From: an uncultured Eubacteriales bacterium
GTDB taxonomy: Bacteria; Bacillota; Clostridia; Oscillospirales; Acutalibacteraceae
DNA length: 64,000 nt
Assembly (NCBI GenBank): GCA_934457415.1
Contig: CAKSHM010000006.1
Location: forward strand, 62,001-126,000
Reading direction: 5' to 3'
In this document: piece after piece, positions 15,640 through 24,058 of the stretch
Layout: the number at the start of each line of letters is the position of its first letter
How positions within the stretch are numbered: the first letter of the stretch is position 1
The notes under the pieces: model-generated
What the model was told of the DNA's origin: nothing
Seen by the model: the letters and a program-made list of their open reading frames with translations, nothing else
Databases searched by the model: none
Program-made: the position numbers and the translations under genes

Positions 15640-17724
15640 TTGACTAAAATTGAAAAATTATTCGGAAGTATGGTTTTTAACGATACCGTTATGAAAGAGC
15701 GTCTGCCCGATACTACCTACAATACAATAAAACAGGCGATAAAATTAGGAATAGGCATTGACAGCCGCATTGCGGATACTGTCGCAAATGTCATGAAAGA
15801 CTGGGCAATAGAAAAGGGCGCCACACATTTTACGCACTGGTTTCAGCCGCTTACAGGAATTACCGCCGAAAAGCACGACAGCTTTATCGCCCCTTCCTCG
15901 GACGGAAAGGTTTTAATGGAATTCTCCGGAAAGGAGCTAATAAAAGGCGAGCCGGACGCTTCTTCATTTCCCTCAGGCGGAATAAGAGCGACCTTTGAGG
16001 CAAGAGGCTATACCGCTTGGGATCCCAGCTCTTATGCCTTTGTGAAGGATAATACGCTTTGCATTCCTACTGCGTTTTGCTCCTACGGCGGCGAGGCTCT
16101 CGACCAGAAAACTCCGCTTCTTCGCAGTATGGACGCTTTAAACAAGCAGGTTATGCGAATAATAAGGCTGTTTAAAATTCCGGATGTTGAGCATATTGAT
16201 ACCACCGTCGGTCCCGAGCAGGAATATTTCCTTATCGACCGCGAGCTTTTTAAAAAGCGCCCCGATTTAATGTTCTGCGGTAGAACGCTTATAGGTGCGC
16301 TTCCCCCTAAGGGACAGGAGATGGACGATCATTATTTCGGTGTTATAAAACCGAGGGTAGCCGCATTTATGCGTGAGCTCGACAATGAACTCTGGAAGCT
16401 CGGAGTGCTTGCCAAAACAGAGCATAACGAGGTTGCTCCCGCTCAGCATGAGCTTGCCCCGATTTTTACCACCACCAACATTGCCGCGGACCACAATCAG
16501 CTTACAATGGAACTTATGAAAAAACTCGCAGATAAACACGGACTTGTCTGCCTGCTTCATGAAAAGCCTTTTGCGGGTGTAAACGGTTCAGGAAAGCACA
16601 ACAACTGGTCGCTGTCTACAGACACGGGTTTAAATCTGTTAAAGCCGGGGAAAAATCCGAGTGAAAACAAGCTGTTTTTGCTCACGCTTTGCGCCGTTAT
16701 AAAAGCGGTTGACGACCATCAGGACCTTTTGAGAATTTCCGTAGCCTCCGCAGGGAACGACCATAGATTGGGCGCCTCCGAGGCTCCTCCCGCCATTGTT
16801 TCATTGTACTTGGGCGAAGAGCTTACGGCGCTTCTAAGAGATATTGACCGCGGCGCGCATCATAATGACGCAGGCAAGGTTAAAATGACAATAGGAACCG
16901 ATACGATCCCTTATATCAGAAAGGACAACACCGACAGGAACAGAACTTCGCCTTTCGCCTTTACGGGCAATAAATTCGAGTTCCGCATGCTTGGTTCTTC
17001 AGCCTCGGTTTCCGATACAAACATTATGATAAACACCATGGTTGCCGATGTTTTCATGCAGTTTGCAGACCGGCTTGAAATGACCGACGATTTTGACGGT
17101 GAGGTTGCGGCAATAATAAAAGAAACCATCTCGTCGCACAAAAGAATTCTGTTTGACGGAGACGGCTACTCAAAAACATGGGAAGCGGAAGCGAAAAGCA
17201 GGGGTCTTTTAAATCTTAAAAGCACTGTTGATGCGGTACCTTATCTTTGCAGTACCGCTAATATTGAATTATTCAGGCGTCACGGTGTTTTAAACAAAAC
17301 CGAGCTTACCTGCCGAGCTGACACAATGCTCGAAAAATACAGCAAAATCCTGCATATAGAGGCGCTTACACTTTGCGAAATGATAAAACGGGATGTTATG
17401 CCCGCAATTATTAAATATTCCGATAAATTGAGTTCTACCGCCTCAAACAAGGCTGATATCGGAATAAGTGCAACTGTTGAAAAGGATCTCGCATTCAGAC
17501 TCTCGGATATTTCTTCAAAGCTTTACTCCTTGATTCTTGAACTTGAAAACGCCGTGCAAAAAGCGTCCTGCGAAACAGGAATACTTGAAACAGCGACTGT
17601 CTACAACAAAGAGGTTCTTCCCTTAATGGAAAAAATCAGATATCTTACCGACCGTGCGGAAAGTATCACGGCAAGAGAATACTGGCCTTATCCTACCTAC
17701 GGAGACTTGCTGTTTAAGATTTAG
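15640..17724 (+). CDS. glnN: Type III glutamine synthetase
   Basis: The 694-residue enzyme has the length and motifs of GSIII, which assimilates ammonium by ATP-dependent amidation of glutamate. The N-terminus IEKLFGSMVFND and THWFQPLTGITAEKHDSF are specific to this class. Later come GPEQEYFLID, EVAPAQHELAPIF, GVNGSGKHNNWS (ATP/glutamate site) and FEFRMLGSSAS. The start is a TTG at 15640 with CGGAGGG at 15627-15633. It has its own strong promoter and is monocistronic, bounded by a terminator upstream and intergenic repeats downstream. GSIII is common in gut anaerobes (Bacteroides, Ruminococcus) and cyanobacteria. Confidence 0.96.
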   Translation: MTKIEKLFGSMVFNDTVMKERLPDTTYNTIKQAIKLGIGIDSRIADTVANVMKDWAIEKGATHFTHWFQPLTGITAEKHDSFIAPSSDGKVLMEFSGKELIKGEPDASSFPSGGIRATFEARGYTAWDPSSYAFVKDNTLCIPTAFCSYGGEALDQKTPLLRSMDALNKQVMRIIRLFKIPDVEHIDTTVGPEQEYFLIDRELFKKRPDLMFCGRTLIGALPPKGQEMDDHYFGVIKPRVAAFMRELDNELWKLGVLAKTEHNEVAPAQHELAPIFTTTNIAADHNQLTMELMKKLADKHGLVCLLHEKPFAGVNGSGKHNNWSLSTDTGLNLLKPGKNPSENKLFLLTLCAVIKAVDDHQDLLRISVASAGNDHRLGASEAPPAIVSLYLGEELTALLRDIDRGAHHNDAGKVKMTIGTDTIPYIRKDNTDRNRTSPFAFTGNKFEFRMLGSSASVSDTNIMINTMVADVFMQFADRLEMTDDFDGEVAAIIKETISSHKRILFDGDGYSKTWEAEAKSRGLLNLKSTVDAVPYLCSTANIELFRRHGVLNKTELTCRADTMLEKYSKILHIEALTLCEMIKRDVMPAIIKYSDKLSSTASNKADIGISATVEKDLAFRLSDISSKLYSLILELENAVQKASCETGILETATVYNKEVLPLMEKIRYLTDRAESITAREYWPYPTYGDLLFKI

Positions 17725-17735
17725 TTTTAAAACAA

Positions 17736-18025
17736 ATATGTGCCTGTCGGCACTTAATATAACCAAACCCTTCCGCCAAAGCTTCGCTTTGCCACCTCCC
17801 CTTTCGTCTAAAGGGGAGGCTTGGGTTTCTGCTGAAACTAAAGTTAGGCTCCCTTCTTATGCGCCAGCATATAGAGGGGAGCTGTCAGCGTTAGCTGACT
17901 GAGGGGTATTCTTCTAGATGCTAGATATTAGACTTTGGATATTAGATAAATGTGCGGCTTTGCCGCGAATATAATCAAACCCTTCCGGCTGAAGTGGAGG
18001 CTTGGGTTCGTGCCGAAACCAAAGC
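17736..18025. repeat. Mosaic intergenic repeat, copy 1 (after glnN)
   Basis: This 290-nt gene-free stretch consists of short modules, several shared with 27461-27614. Modules in order: a GTGCC/GGCAC mini-hairpin (17740-17753); ATATAACCAAACCC; a perfect 10-bp hairpin CCTCCCCTTT/AAAGGGGAGG (17795-17819) leading into CTTGGGTTT; a GGCTCCCTTCTTAT/GGGGAGCTGTC hairpin (about 17848-17885); TTCTAGATGCTAGATATTAG (17912 on), followed by a degenerate repeat of TAGATATTAG; then a second mini-hairpin (GCGGC/GCCGC, 17954-17966) with ATATAATCAAACCC and CTTGGGTT. The mixture of palindromes suggests REP/MITE-like units. No ORF is supported here. Confidence 0.75.
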
Positions 18026-18568
18026 TTACACCTCTTGTCTGAACGGCAGATCAAAATAATCGGCAAGGGACAAAACGACGTTCCTTGCGATTTCGTCAAT
18101 ATTATCCCTGATCCAAACCGCGTCGTCATAATTATCGTGATACGCAAATTCTATCAAAACGCTCGGCGCTCTGGTTCTTCTTACCTCGCCGAGCGTCTTT
18201 GTTTCAACTGTCCTGACATTTTCCGGAACAGGATATATCATTTGCAGATTATTGGCAATTATATCCGCCGCCCGTCTGCCGTTTATACTTGTCGGGTAAT
18301 AATACACCTCGCTGCCTCTGACATCGCCCTTGCCGCTCGCTGTTGCGTTTGAATGAAGAGCCAAATGCAAATCATATCTTCCCGCATTCGAAGCCGCTAT
18401 GGAAGATGCGGCAGTCATATCGGGAGTGTTTCTGTCAAACTCAATTCCCGTCGCGTATAAATAAGGCTCCATAGCGTCTGCAATCAAATTCATATAGTAT
18501 TCTTCCGTTCCGCCTATTATATAAGGATTAAACTCCTGCGTAGACGGACTTAAATAAATTCTGGGCAT
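18026..18568 (-). CDS. N-acetylmuramoyl-L-alanine amidase-like (Amidase_3), no signal peptide
   Basis: The 180-residue protein has the core of zinc amidases that cut the MurNAc-L-Ala bond: DLHLALHSNA with a zinc-binding histidine, GSEVYYYP, and SVLIEFAYHDN with the catalytic glutamate. The usual first zinc ligand (DPGHGG near the N-terminus) is replaced by LSPSTQEFN, so metal binding may differ. GGTEEYYMN would supply the second ligand. There is no signal peptide or membrane segment, so export would need cell lysis or another route, as for phage or mother-cell enzymes. The ribosome binding site (GGAGG, 8 nt from ATG) is inside a perfect 18-bp hairpin. It is last in the dgt-dnaG-rpoD gene line. 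Confidence 0.78.
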   Translation of the reverse strand: MPRIYLSPSTQEFNPYIIGGTEEYYMNLIADAMEPYLYATGIEFDRNTPDMTAASSIAASNAGRYDLHLALHSNATASGKGDVRGSEVYYYPTSINGRRAADIIANNLQMIYPVPENVRTVETKTLGEVRRTRAPSVLIEFAYHDNYDDAVWIRDNIDEIARNVVLSLADYFDLPFRQEV

Positions 18569-18615
18569 AAAAATATCCTCCTTTTATATCAATTTATTAA
18601 AAGGAGGATATTTTT
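18569..18615 (-). promoter_or_regulatory. Perfect 18-bp hairpin: terminator/attenuator overlapping the amidase ribosome binding site
   Basis: The arms at 18569-18586 and 18598-18615 are perfectly complementary over 18 bp with an 11-nt loop. On the minus-strand RNA the hairpin starts 1 nt after the stop codon of the upstream gene. Its 3' arm contains AAAAGGAGG, the Shine-Dalgarno of the amidase, and ends in five U directly before the AUG. It therefore looks like an intrinsic terminator and also a ribosome-site sequestering element. Confidence 0.7.
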
Positions 18616-18616
18616 A

Positions 18617-19138
18617 TTACTCGAATTCTTCCGAAATTATTTTTTTGACCTCTGCGGAAAACCAGCAGTACATCGCCTCTCCCAGCTCCTGAAAAATCGG
18701 GTCACCGTCATGCGAGCAAAGCATTGCAAAGGTTTGACCCATTCTGCGCTCTACTTCGTTATTTCTGCGGTAAGCAAGGTAATAAAACGAAAACGCGCCC
18801 GTATCGACAGCGGTATCGTAAATCTCTTTTTCATTTGTTTTAAGATAGTTTAAAAAGCGCCTGTGGGCTTTTTCGCTGAGCGCCGGATTTTTTATAAACC
18901 GTTCGAAGCAGATATTTGCGGTAAATGACAGCAAAAGCCTTCTTTGAATAAGAAGCTCATAGTCATTGATTTCTCCCTCTTCGTTTGACCTTACAGCCTC
19001 GACAAAGCAGACGGCAACCTTTTGTCCGCATGACCTTGCACGGCTTAACTCCTCCGAAGTCGGTTCCGGCAAATCTGTTACGGAAGAAACAGACACCAGT
19101 TTTTTTCCGAATATTTTTATGTCCTTATCCTGACACAC
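18617..19138 (-). CDS. Conserved protein of unknown function in the rpoD operon
   Basis: I do not recognise this 173-residue protein with certainty. It is soluble, mostly helical in appearance, with several cysteines (CGQKVAVCFVEA, ANICFERF, LCSHDGDP, MYCWF) and an RRRFL-type basic centre; no signal peptide or membrane segment is present. The pattern resembles small uncharacterised Clostridia proteins encoded near rpoD. It starts 6 nt after the TSCPD gene and ends 1 nt before a strong hairpin. The position suggests cotranscription with dgt-dnaG-rpoD. No function is proposed. Confidence 0.6.
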   Translation of the reverse strand: MCQDKDIKIFGKKLVSVSSVTDLPEPTSEELSRARSCGQKVAVCFVEAVRSNEEGEINDYELLIQRRLLLSFTANICFERFIKNPALSEKAHRRFLNYLKTNEKEIYDTAVDTGAFSFYYLAYRRNNEVERRMGQTFAMLCSHDGDPIFQELGEAMYCWFSAEVKKIISEEFE

Positions 19139-19144
19139 TGTTTT

Positions 19145-19399
19145 TCACCTCGCGGTAGATTTATATTCCCTTAAAGCTTCTGCCAGCTGATCGGGACATG
19201 ATGTCCCCTTAAAACCGCATTTTATTCCGCTGAGCTTTTTGATAACATCATCGACCTTCATGCCCTCAACAAGACTTCCTATGCCTTGAAGATTGCCGTT
19301 GCAGCCGCCTGTAAAACGAACGGATTTAACCTGTCCGTCATCAATTTCAAGTTCAATTGACGAAGAACAAACCCCTTTAGTTTTATATGTAAATTTCAT
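19145..19399 (-). CDS. TSCPD domain protein (TIGR03905-type)
   Basis: The 84-residue protein consists of a single TSCPD domain. It has GVCSSSIELEIDDGQV, FTGGCNGNLQGIGSLVEGM and the diagnostic GTSCPDQLAEAL near the C-terminus, with four cysteines that may bind metal. The same domain forms the C-terminal tail of class II ribonucleotide reductases and occurs alone in Clostridia. The stand-alone role is unknown. It lies 14 nt after rpoD and 6 nt before the next gene. Association with dgt and dnaG fits a nucleotide or replication theme but is only contextual. Confidence 0.85.
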   Translation of the reverse strand: MKFTYKTKGVCSSSIELEIDDGQVKSVRFTGGCNGNLQGIGSLVEGMKVDDVIKKLSGIKCGFKGTSCPDQLAEALREYKSTAR

Positions 19400-19413
19400 T
19401 GTCTTTATTCCTC

Positions 19414-20478
19414 TTATTTTTCTTTGAATTTATTGCTTCTTACAGGATGACGGAGCTTTCTTAATGCCTTTGCCTCTATCTGACGGATACGCTCACGTGT
19501 TACATTGAACTCTGTTCCGACCTCTTCTAAGGTGTGGCATCTTCCGTCATGAAGGCCGAAACGCAGACGGATTACGGATTCCTCTCTCGGAGTAAGGGTA
19601 TGAAGAACGCTGTCAATATCCTCGTTTGTAATGGTTTTAAGCGCCGCATCATCGGGTGCCAATGCCTCTTCGTCACGGATAAAGTCCATAAGACGCGAAT
19701 CCTCCTCAGGACCTATCGGAGTTTCCATGGAAACAGGCTCCTGCGCTATTCTCATTATCTCACGGACTCTTTCAACCGGAAGATCCATTTTTTGCGCTAT
19801 CAGTTCCTCGCTCGGCTCATAACCGTTTTCATGGAGAAGCTGGCTCTGAACCTTTTTGAGCCTGTTTATGGTTTCGACCATGTGAACGGGAATTCTGATT
19901 GTTCTCGCCTGATCGGCAATGGCCCTTGTAATAGCCTGTCTTATCCACCATGTGGCATAGGTCGAAAATTTAAAGCCCTTTGTGTAGTCAAACTTATCTA
20001 CCGCCTTTATAAGACCGACATTGCCCTCCTGAATAAGGTCAAGGAAATACATTCCTCTGCCGACATACTTCTTTGCGATACTTACAACAAGTCTTAAATT
20101 TGCTTCGGTAAGACGCTTTTTTGCATATTCATCTCCCTCGCTTATTTTAACGGCAAGCTCTATTTCCTCGTCATAGCTTAAAAGCGGAACTCTTCCTATT
20201 TCGCGAAGATATACCTTAACGGGATCATCAAGAGATATATTGTCGATAAAGCTGTCATCGTCAAGATTGTCGATATTCATTTCCTCAAGCTCTAATTCGT
20301 CCTCGGTAGGCTCTTCATCGAAATCTCTCTCTAAGATCGGAGGCTCGGCATAAAGCTCGGTTTCCTCTTCGGGGGCGTTTTCAATTTCATCAATTGAAGC
20401 GTCCTTTTCCTCAAAGCCTTCTTCCTCTATGCTGTTTTTAACCTCTTCGTTAAGATTTTTATTTTCCTGATTTTCCAT
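19414..20478 (-). CDS. rpoD: RNA polymerase primary sigma factor RpoD (SigA)
   Basis: The 354-residue housekeeping sigma-70 factor has an acidic N-terminal segment (residues 1-75, many Glu/Asp). Region 1.2 follows (DDPVKVYLREIGRVPLLS), then region 2 (DLIQEGNVGLIKAVDKFDY, FSTYATWWIRQAI with the -10 recognition residues), region 3 and region 4 (TPREESVIRLRFGL, TLEEVGTEFNVTRERIRQIE with the -35 helix). It follows dnaG by 2 nt, the classic macromolecular synthesis order. Promoters seen in this window (TTGACA/TATAAT-like) are its expected targets. Confidence 0.98.
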   Translation of the reverse strand: MENQENKNLNEEVKNSIEEEGFEEKDASIDEIENAPEEETELYAEPPILERDFDEEPTEDELELEEMNIDNLDDDSFIDNISLDDPVKVYLREIGRVPLLSYDEEIELAVKISEGDEYAKKRLTEANLRLVVSIAKKYVGRGMYFLDLIQEGNVGLIKAVDKFDYTKGFKFSTYATWWIRQAITRAIADQARTIRIPVHMVETINRLKKVQSQLLHENGYEPSEELIAQKMDLPVERVREIMRIAQEPVSMETPIGPEEDSRLMDFIRDEEALAPDDAALKTITNEDIDSVLHTLTPREESVIRLRFGLHDGRCHTLEEVGTEFNVTRERIRQIEAKALRKLRHPVRSNKFKEK

Positions 20479-20480
20479 AT

Positions 20481-22253
20481 TCAGTTCCCCTTTTTCTTTT
20501 CTTCGATTATTTTTTTCATATTAGCAGCCCAATCGTCAACCGACATATCCTTTACATTTGCCGACAAAAGTCTTGTCTTTTCATCCTTTAGGACCCTTAT
20601 GCTGTCATTTAAAACAGTAAGCGGATTTTTTTCGCATTTGTCACTGTTGAAAAGCATTGCAACATAGCCCGATTCTGCAGGACTTAAAATATCCCCGAAG
20701 GACGAAACATCAGTAGGATTTCCTTCCTCATATCTTTCCTTTATTCTTTCAAAGATCTTTCTGTTAAGCGCCGTTATAAATTCCTTAGGCTCAATCTCAT
20801 TTATTGCATGTCCGCAAAGATCGGGATGCTGTAAAACAGCGCTGATAACCGTTTCTTCGGCATTTGTACCGTAAGGCGAGATACGGCGCTGAGGGTTTAT
20901 ATCGTCAAAGCTGTATTTCGGATGAATAATATTGTTTATTTCTTTTTTCTTTTCATAACGGACATTTCTCTTTCTAAGCTCTTTTACCTTTATTTCAAAA
21001 GCCGTTCTCGAAACCGAAAACTTCTCGCAAATACGGCTGATATATAAATCTCTTTCGACTATATCCGTTGTGTTAGCTATTATTTCCGCCGCGGCGTTTA
21101 AATACTTTATCTTTCCGTTATCGTCCGTCGCGTCGATATTTCCGGCTGCGGCAAGAAGGTCATATTCAATAAGCGGAACGGCATTTTCGATCACTTTTTT
21201 AAACTTATCCGCTCCGTTTTTCTTTATATACTCGTCAGGGTCTTTCCCGTCGGGAACTACGGCAACCTTTATTTCAAGCCCCGTACTTTTTAAAATTTCA
21301 GCAGCTTTTTTAACAGCTTTCTGCCCTGCCTCGTCCGCATCCATAGTAAGGACGACTTCCTTTGTATATCTTGACATCAGCTTTGCCTGCTGAGTTGTAA
21401 AAGCTGTTCCGAGAGCAGCAACCGTATTCTGAAGCCCTGCCTGATGAACGCTTATAACATCCATATTGCCCTCAACTAAAATTATCTGCTCCGAGCAATA
21501 GTTTTTCGCGAAATTCATTCCAAAAAGATTCTCGCTTTTTTTATAAACAGGTGTATCAGCAGTGTTTACATACTTTCCGCCCTGCTTTTCGTTTTCGGGT
21601 CTCGCTCTTCCGCTGAAGCCTATTACCTTTCCTCTTATGTTTATAATCGGAAATACCGTTCTGTTTCTGAACCTGTCATAATATCCGCCGTTTTTTCCCT
21701 TGACTATTACATTCGCCTGAAGCATATCGTTATCAGAAAAGCCCTTTGCCCTTAAATGCTTTAAAAGCGAATCCCAGCTGTCGGGAGCGGCTCCGAGCCC
21801 GAAATGCTTAATCGTTGACATCTTAAGTCCCCGTGACAAATAATAATCAAGCGCCCATTTGCCCTCGGGAGAAATTAAAAATTTATAATAAAAAAGAGCG
21901 GTTTCCTGATTTATTTCATAAATTTTCGATTTTAACTTCTGCATGGAATCGGAAAACCCGTCCGAAACAATACTTATTCCGCTTCTCTCCGCAAGCAGCC
22001 TTACAGCGTCGATATAATCGACCTTGTCCATAAGCCTTACAAAGCTGAAAACATCTCCCCCTGCTCCGCAGCCGAAGCAATAAAAGGAGCCGTTCTGAGG
22101 ATAGACCGTAAACGAGGGGGTCTTTTCGTTATGAAAAGGGCAAAGTCCTACCATATTCTTTCCGCGGTGTTTTAAATTCACATACTGCGAAATCACCGAT
22201 TCAATGGGATTTTTATATTTTATCTCATTTATAACCTCTTCCGGAATAGGCAT
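20481..22253 (-). CDS. dnaG: DNA primase DnaG
   Basis: The 590-residue primase makes RNA primers for replication. The N-terminal zinc-binding domain is CPFHNEKTPSF plus FYCFGCGAGGDVF (CHC2 type, about residues 38-65). The Toprim core has LVEGNMDVIS and LTMDADEAGQKA, and a helicase-interaction C-terminal domain follows. I chose the ATG at 22253: GGGAGG lies 6 nt upstream and the protein then begins MPIPEEVINEIK as in homologues. A longer reading from 22289 would begin inside dgt and lacks a good ribosome site. It is between dgt (23-nt gap) and rpoD. Confidence 0.97.
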   Translation of the reverse strand: MPIPEEVINEIKYKNPIESVISQYVNLKHRGKNMVGLCPFHNEKTPSFTVYPQNGSFYCFGCGAGGDVFSFVRLMDKVDYIDAVRLLAERSGISIVSDGFSDSMQKLKSKIYEINQETALFYYKFLISPEGKWALDYYLSRGLKMSTIKHFGLGAAPDSWDSLLKHLRAKGFSDNDMLQANVIVKGKNGGYYDRFRNRTVFPIINIRGKVIGFSGRARPENEKQGGKYVNTADTPVYKKSENLFGMNFAKNYCSEQIILVEGNMDVISVHQAGLQNTVAALGTAFTTQQAKLMSRYTKEVVLTMDADEAGQKAVKKAAEILKSTGLEIKVAVVPDGKDPDEYIKKNGADKFKKVIENAVPLIEYDLLAAAGNIDATDDNGKIKYLNAAAEIIANTTDIVERDLYISRICEKFSVSRTAFEIKVKELRKRNVRYEKKKEINNIIHPKYSFDDINPQRRISPYGTNAEETVISAVLQHPDLCGHAINEIEPKEFITALNRKIFERIKERYEEGNPTDVSSFGDILSPAESGYVAMLFNSDKCEKNPLTVLNDSIRVLKDEKTRLLSANVKDMSVDDWAANMKKIIEEKKKGN

Positions 22254-22276
22254 TTGATTCCTCCCTTTTTTGTTTG

Positions 22277-23239
22277 TTACATTCCCCACGATTTCGGAAT
22301 GCAGATATCCGAATATGTCAAAACCGCGAAATGGTCGGTCATACCTGCGATATAATCGACCGCCGCGCGTTCCTTTCCTTCTCTTTCATAAATAATACGG
22401 TATTCGTCGGTAAGCTTGTCCGGATTTGAAATATAATATCCGTAAAGCTTTTCGATAAGCCCTTTAACCTTGCTTTCCTCCGACTTTGCCTTCGGATTAA
22501 GATAAACCGCCTCAAAAAGAAAATCGTGAAGCATATTATAGTACTTCTCGGTTTCTTCATCAAATTTTATATCCCTTTTCTCGCTTGAATTGATAAGGGA
22601 TTTTACAAGACTTGTAATTCTCTTGCTTTTTGTGTCGCCTAAATTTTTACAGACTTTTTCGGGAATATCCGAAGCCTTAATCACGCCTGCTCTGACCGCG
22701 TCGTCAATATCATGATTCATGTAGGCGATATGGTCGGCAATTCTCACTATTTTCCCCTCGGCAGTCTTTGCCCAATCACCTCTCGTGTGGGTTAAAATGC
22801 CGTCTAAAACCTCGTATGTAAGATTAAGGCCTTTGCCGTTTTTTTCAAGCTTTTCGCAAACTCTCACGCTCTGTTCAAAATGGGTAAACCCATGAGAGTA
22901 AAGCTCGTTTAAAGCCCGCTCTCCCGCATGGCCGAAAGGTGTATGTCCCAAGTCATGACCTAATGCGACAGCCTCGGTTAAATCCTCATTGAGCCTTAAT
23001 GCCCGCGCTACCGTTCTTGCAATCTGAGCCACCTCTAAGGTATGTGTGAGACGGGTTCTGTAATGGTCCGACTCGGGAGAAAGGAAAACCTGCGTTTTAT
23101 GCTTGAGTCTTCTGAATGCCTTGCAGTGAATAATCCTGTCACGGTCTCTTTGAAAATCCGTCCTTAATTCGCATTGCTCTTCCTTTATTTTTCTGCCTTT
23201 GCTTTCATCGCTGAAAGCCGCGTAAGAGCAAAGAATCAA
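22277..23239 (-). CDS. dgt: Deoxyguanosinetriphosphate triphosphohydrolase-like protein
   Basis: This HD-domain protein cleaves dNTPs to deoxynucleosides and triphosphate. The metal motif is complete: TRLTHTLEVAQIAR (H), ALGHDLGHTPFGHAG (HD), later IADHIAYMNHDIDDAV (D). The length of 320 residues fits the short Dgt subgroup. The start is uncertain. The first NTG is the TTG at 23239 with only a weak ribosome site, yet the reading frame upstream (codons for IRLRSEKNEHL, 23240-23272) matches the conserved Dgt N-terminus. No ATG, GTG or TTG is found before the stop upstream, leaving ATT or ATA as candidate starts. It is first of dgt-dnaG-rpoD. Confidence 0.9.
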   Translation of the reverse strand: MILCSYAAFSDESKGRKIKEEQCELRTDFQRDRDRIIHCKAFRRLKHKTQVFLSPESDHYRTRLTHTLEVAQIARTVARALRLNEDLTEAVALGHDLGHTPFGHAGERALNELYSHGFTHFEQSVRVCEKLEKNGKGLNLTYEVLDGILTHTRGDWAKTAEGKIVRIADHIAYMNHDIDDAVRAGVIKASDIPEKVCKNLGDTKSKRITSLVKSLINSSEKRDIKFDEETEKYYNMLHDFLFEAVYLNPKAKSEESKVKGLIEKLYGYYISNPDKLTDEYRIIYEREGKERAAVDYIAGMTDHFAVLTYSDICIPKSWGM

Positions 23240-23345
23240 ATGCTCGTTTTTCTCGCTTCTGAGCCTTATGTTTTCCGTTTCTACCCACCCCTTAATTACA
23301 ACTTTCTATATATGTTATTAGACAAAAAAACCCTTTTTCCTCTTT

Positions 23346-23963
23346 TTAAAGCGGAAAAAATTTTTCTTTGCCCGCATTTACCGAAATTTTATTATAAAAT
23401 TTTTCATTAAAAGAGCTTTCAAAGGCTTCGTATGCTTCTGTTTTTACGGCAAAATCTATTTTGACGAATTCTCCGTAATTTATATCCGTTAATACAGCGC
23501 CGTTTTCTGTTACAAGCTTTTTTATCTCATTTGCCTGCGCATAATCGCAGCAAACGGAGCATTCCGTCATAAGTGTAAGCGTAACAAAATCCGCACTTTC
23601 AAGAGCGGTTTTAACCGCCTGCTGATATGCCCGCATAAGTCCGCCCGTACCTAAAAGCACACCGCCGAAATACCTTGTCACCGTTACAACAACATCGCTT
23701 AAGCCTGCCCCGCTTATGATATCGCTTACAGGCTTGCCGGCGGTTCCGTGAGGTTCGCCGTCATCGGAATATTTTACCGTGCCGCAGCTTAAAGAAAACG
23801 CATAAACATTATGCTTTGCATCATGATATTTTGCTTTAACAGCCGATATTATTGCTAATGCTTCCTCTTCAGTTTTAACATGGCAAATCTGCGCTATAAA
23901 TCTCGACCGCTTTTCGGAATACTCTCCGAAAGCCTTTTTCCTAACTGTTTTAATTTCCGGCAT
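23346..23963 (-). CDS. YigZ/IMPACT family protein (UPF0029)
   Basis: The 205-residue protein has the N-terminal IMPACT domain with EKRSRFIAQICHV, AKHNVYAFSL, YSDDGEPHGTAGKP and VTRYFGGVLLGTGGLMRAY, plus the short C-terminal DUF1949-type domain. Relatives are linked to translation or nucleic-acid binding, but no biochemical role is settled in bacteria. The ATG at 23963 was chosen because GGGAG is 6 nt upstream and homologues start there; an in-frame upstream ATG at 24017 lies in A/T-rich leader. It is a single gene between the rpmE terminator and the dgt operon. Confidence 0.9.
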   Translation of the reverse strand: MPEIKTVRKKAFGEYSEKRSRFIAQICHVKTEEEALAIISAVKAKYHDAKHNVYAFSLSCGTVKYSDDGEPHGTAGKPVSDIISGAGLSDVVVTVTRYFGGVLLGTGGLMRAYQQAVKTALESADFVTLTLMTECSVCCDYAQANEIKKLVTENGAVLTDINYGEFVKIDFAVKTEAYEAFESSFNEKFYNKISVNAGKEKFFPL

Positions 23964-24014
23964 AAATTGCTCCCAACAAATTAAAATTGAAAAATGACAA
24001 TTTAAAATTAAATT

Positions 24015-24044
24015 CAAAAATAGCCGTCTGCAAAACAGACGGCT
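24015..24044 (-). terminator. Rho-independent terminator of rpmE
   Basis: On the minus strand a 9-bp perfect stem (AGCCGTCTG at 24022-24030 with CAGACGGCT at 24036-24044) is followed by ATTTTT. It lies just past the rpmE stop codon. Confidence 0.85.
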
Positions 24045-24058
24045 TAAATTTCAGGCAA

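Noticed and set aside
19534..20097. 187-codon plus-strand open frame inside rpoD
   Set aside because: It is antisense to sigma regions 2-4, which are conserved; no family features are seen.
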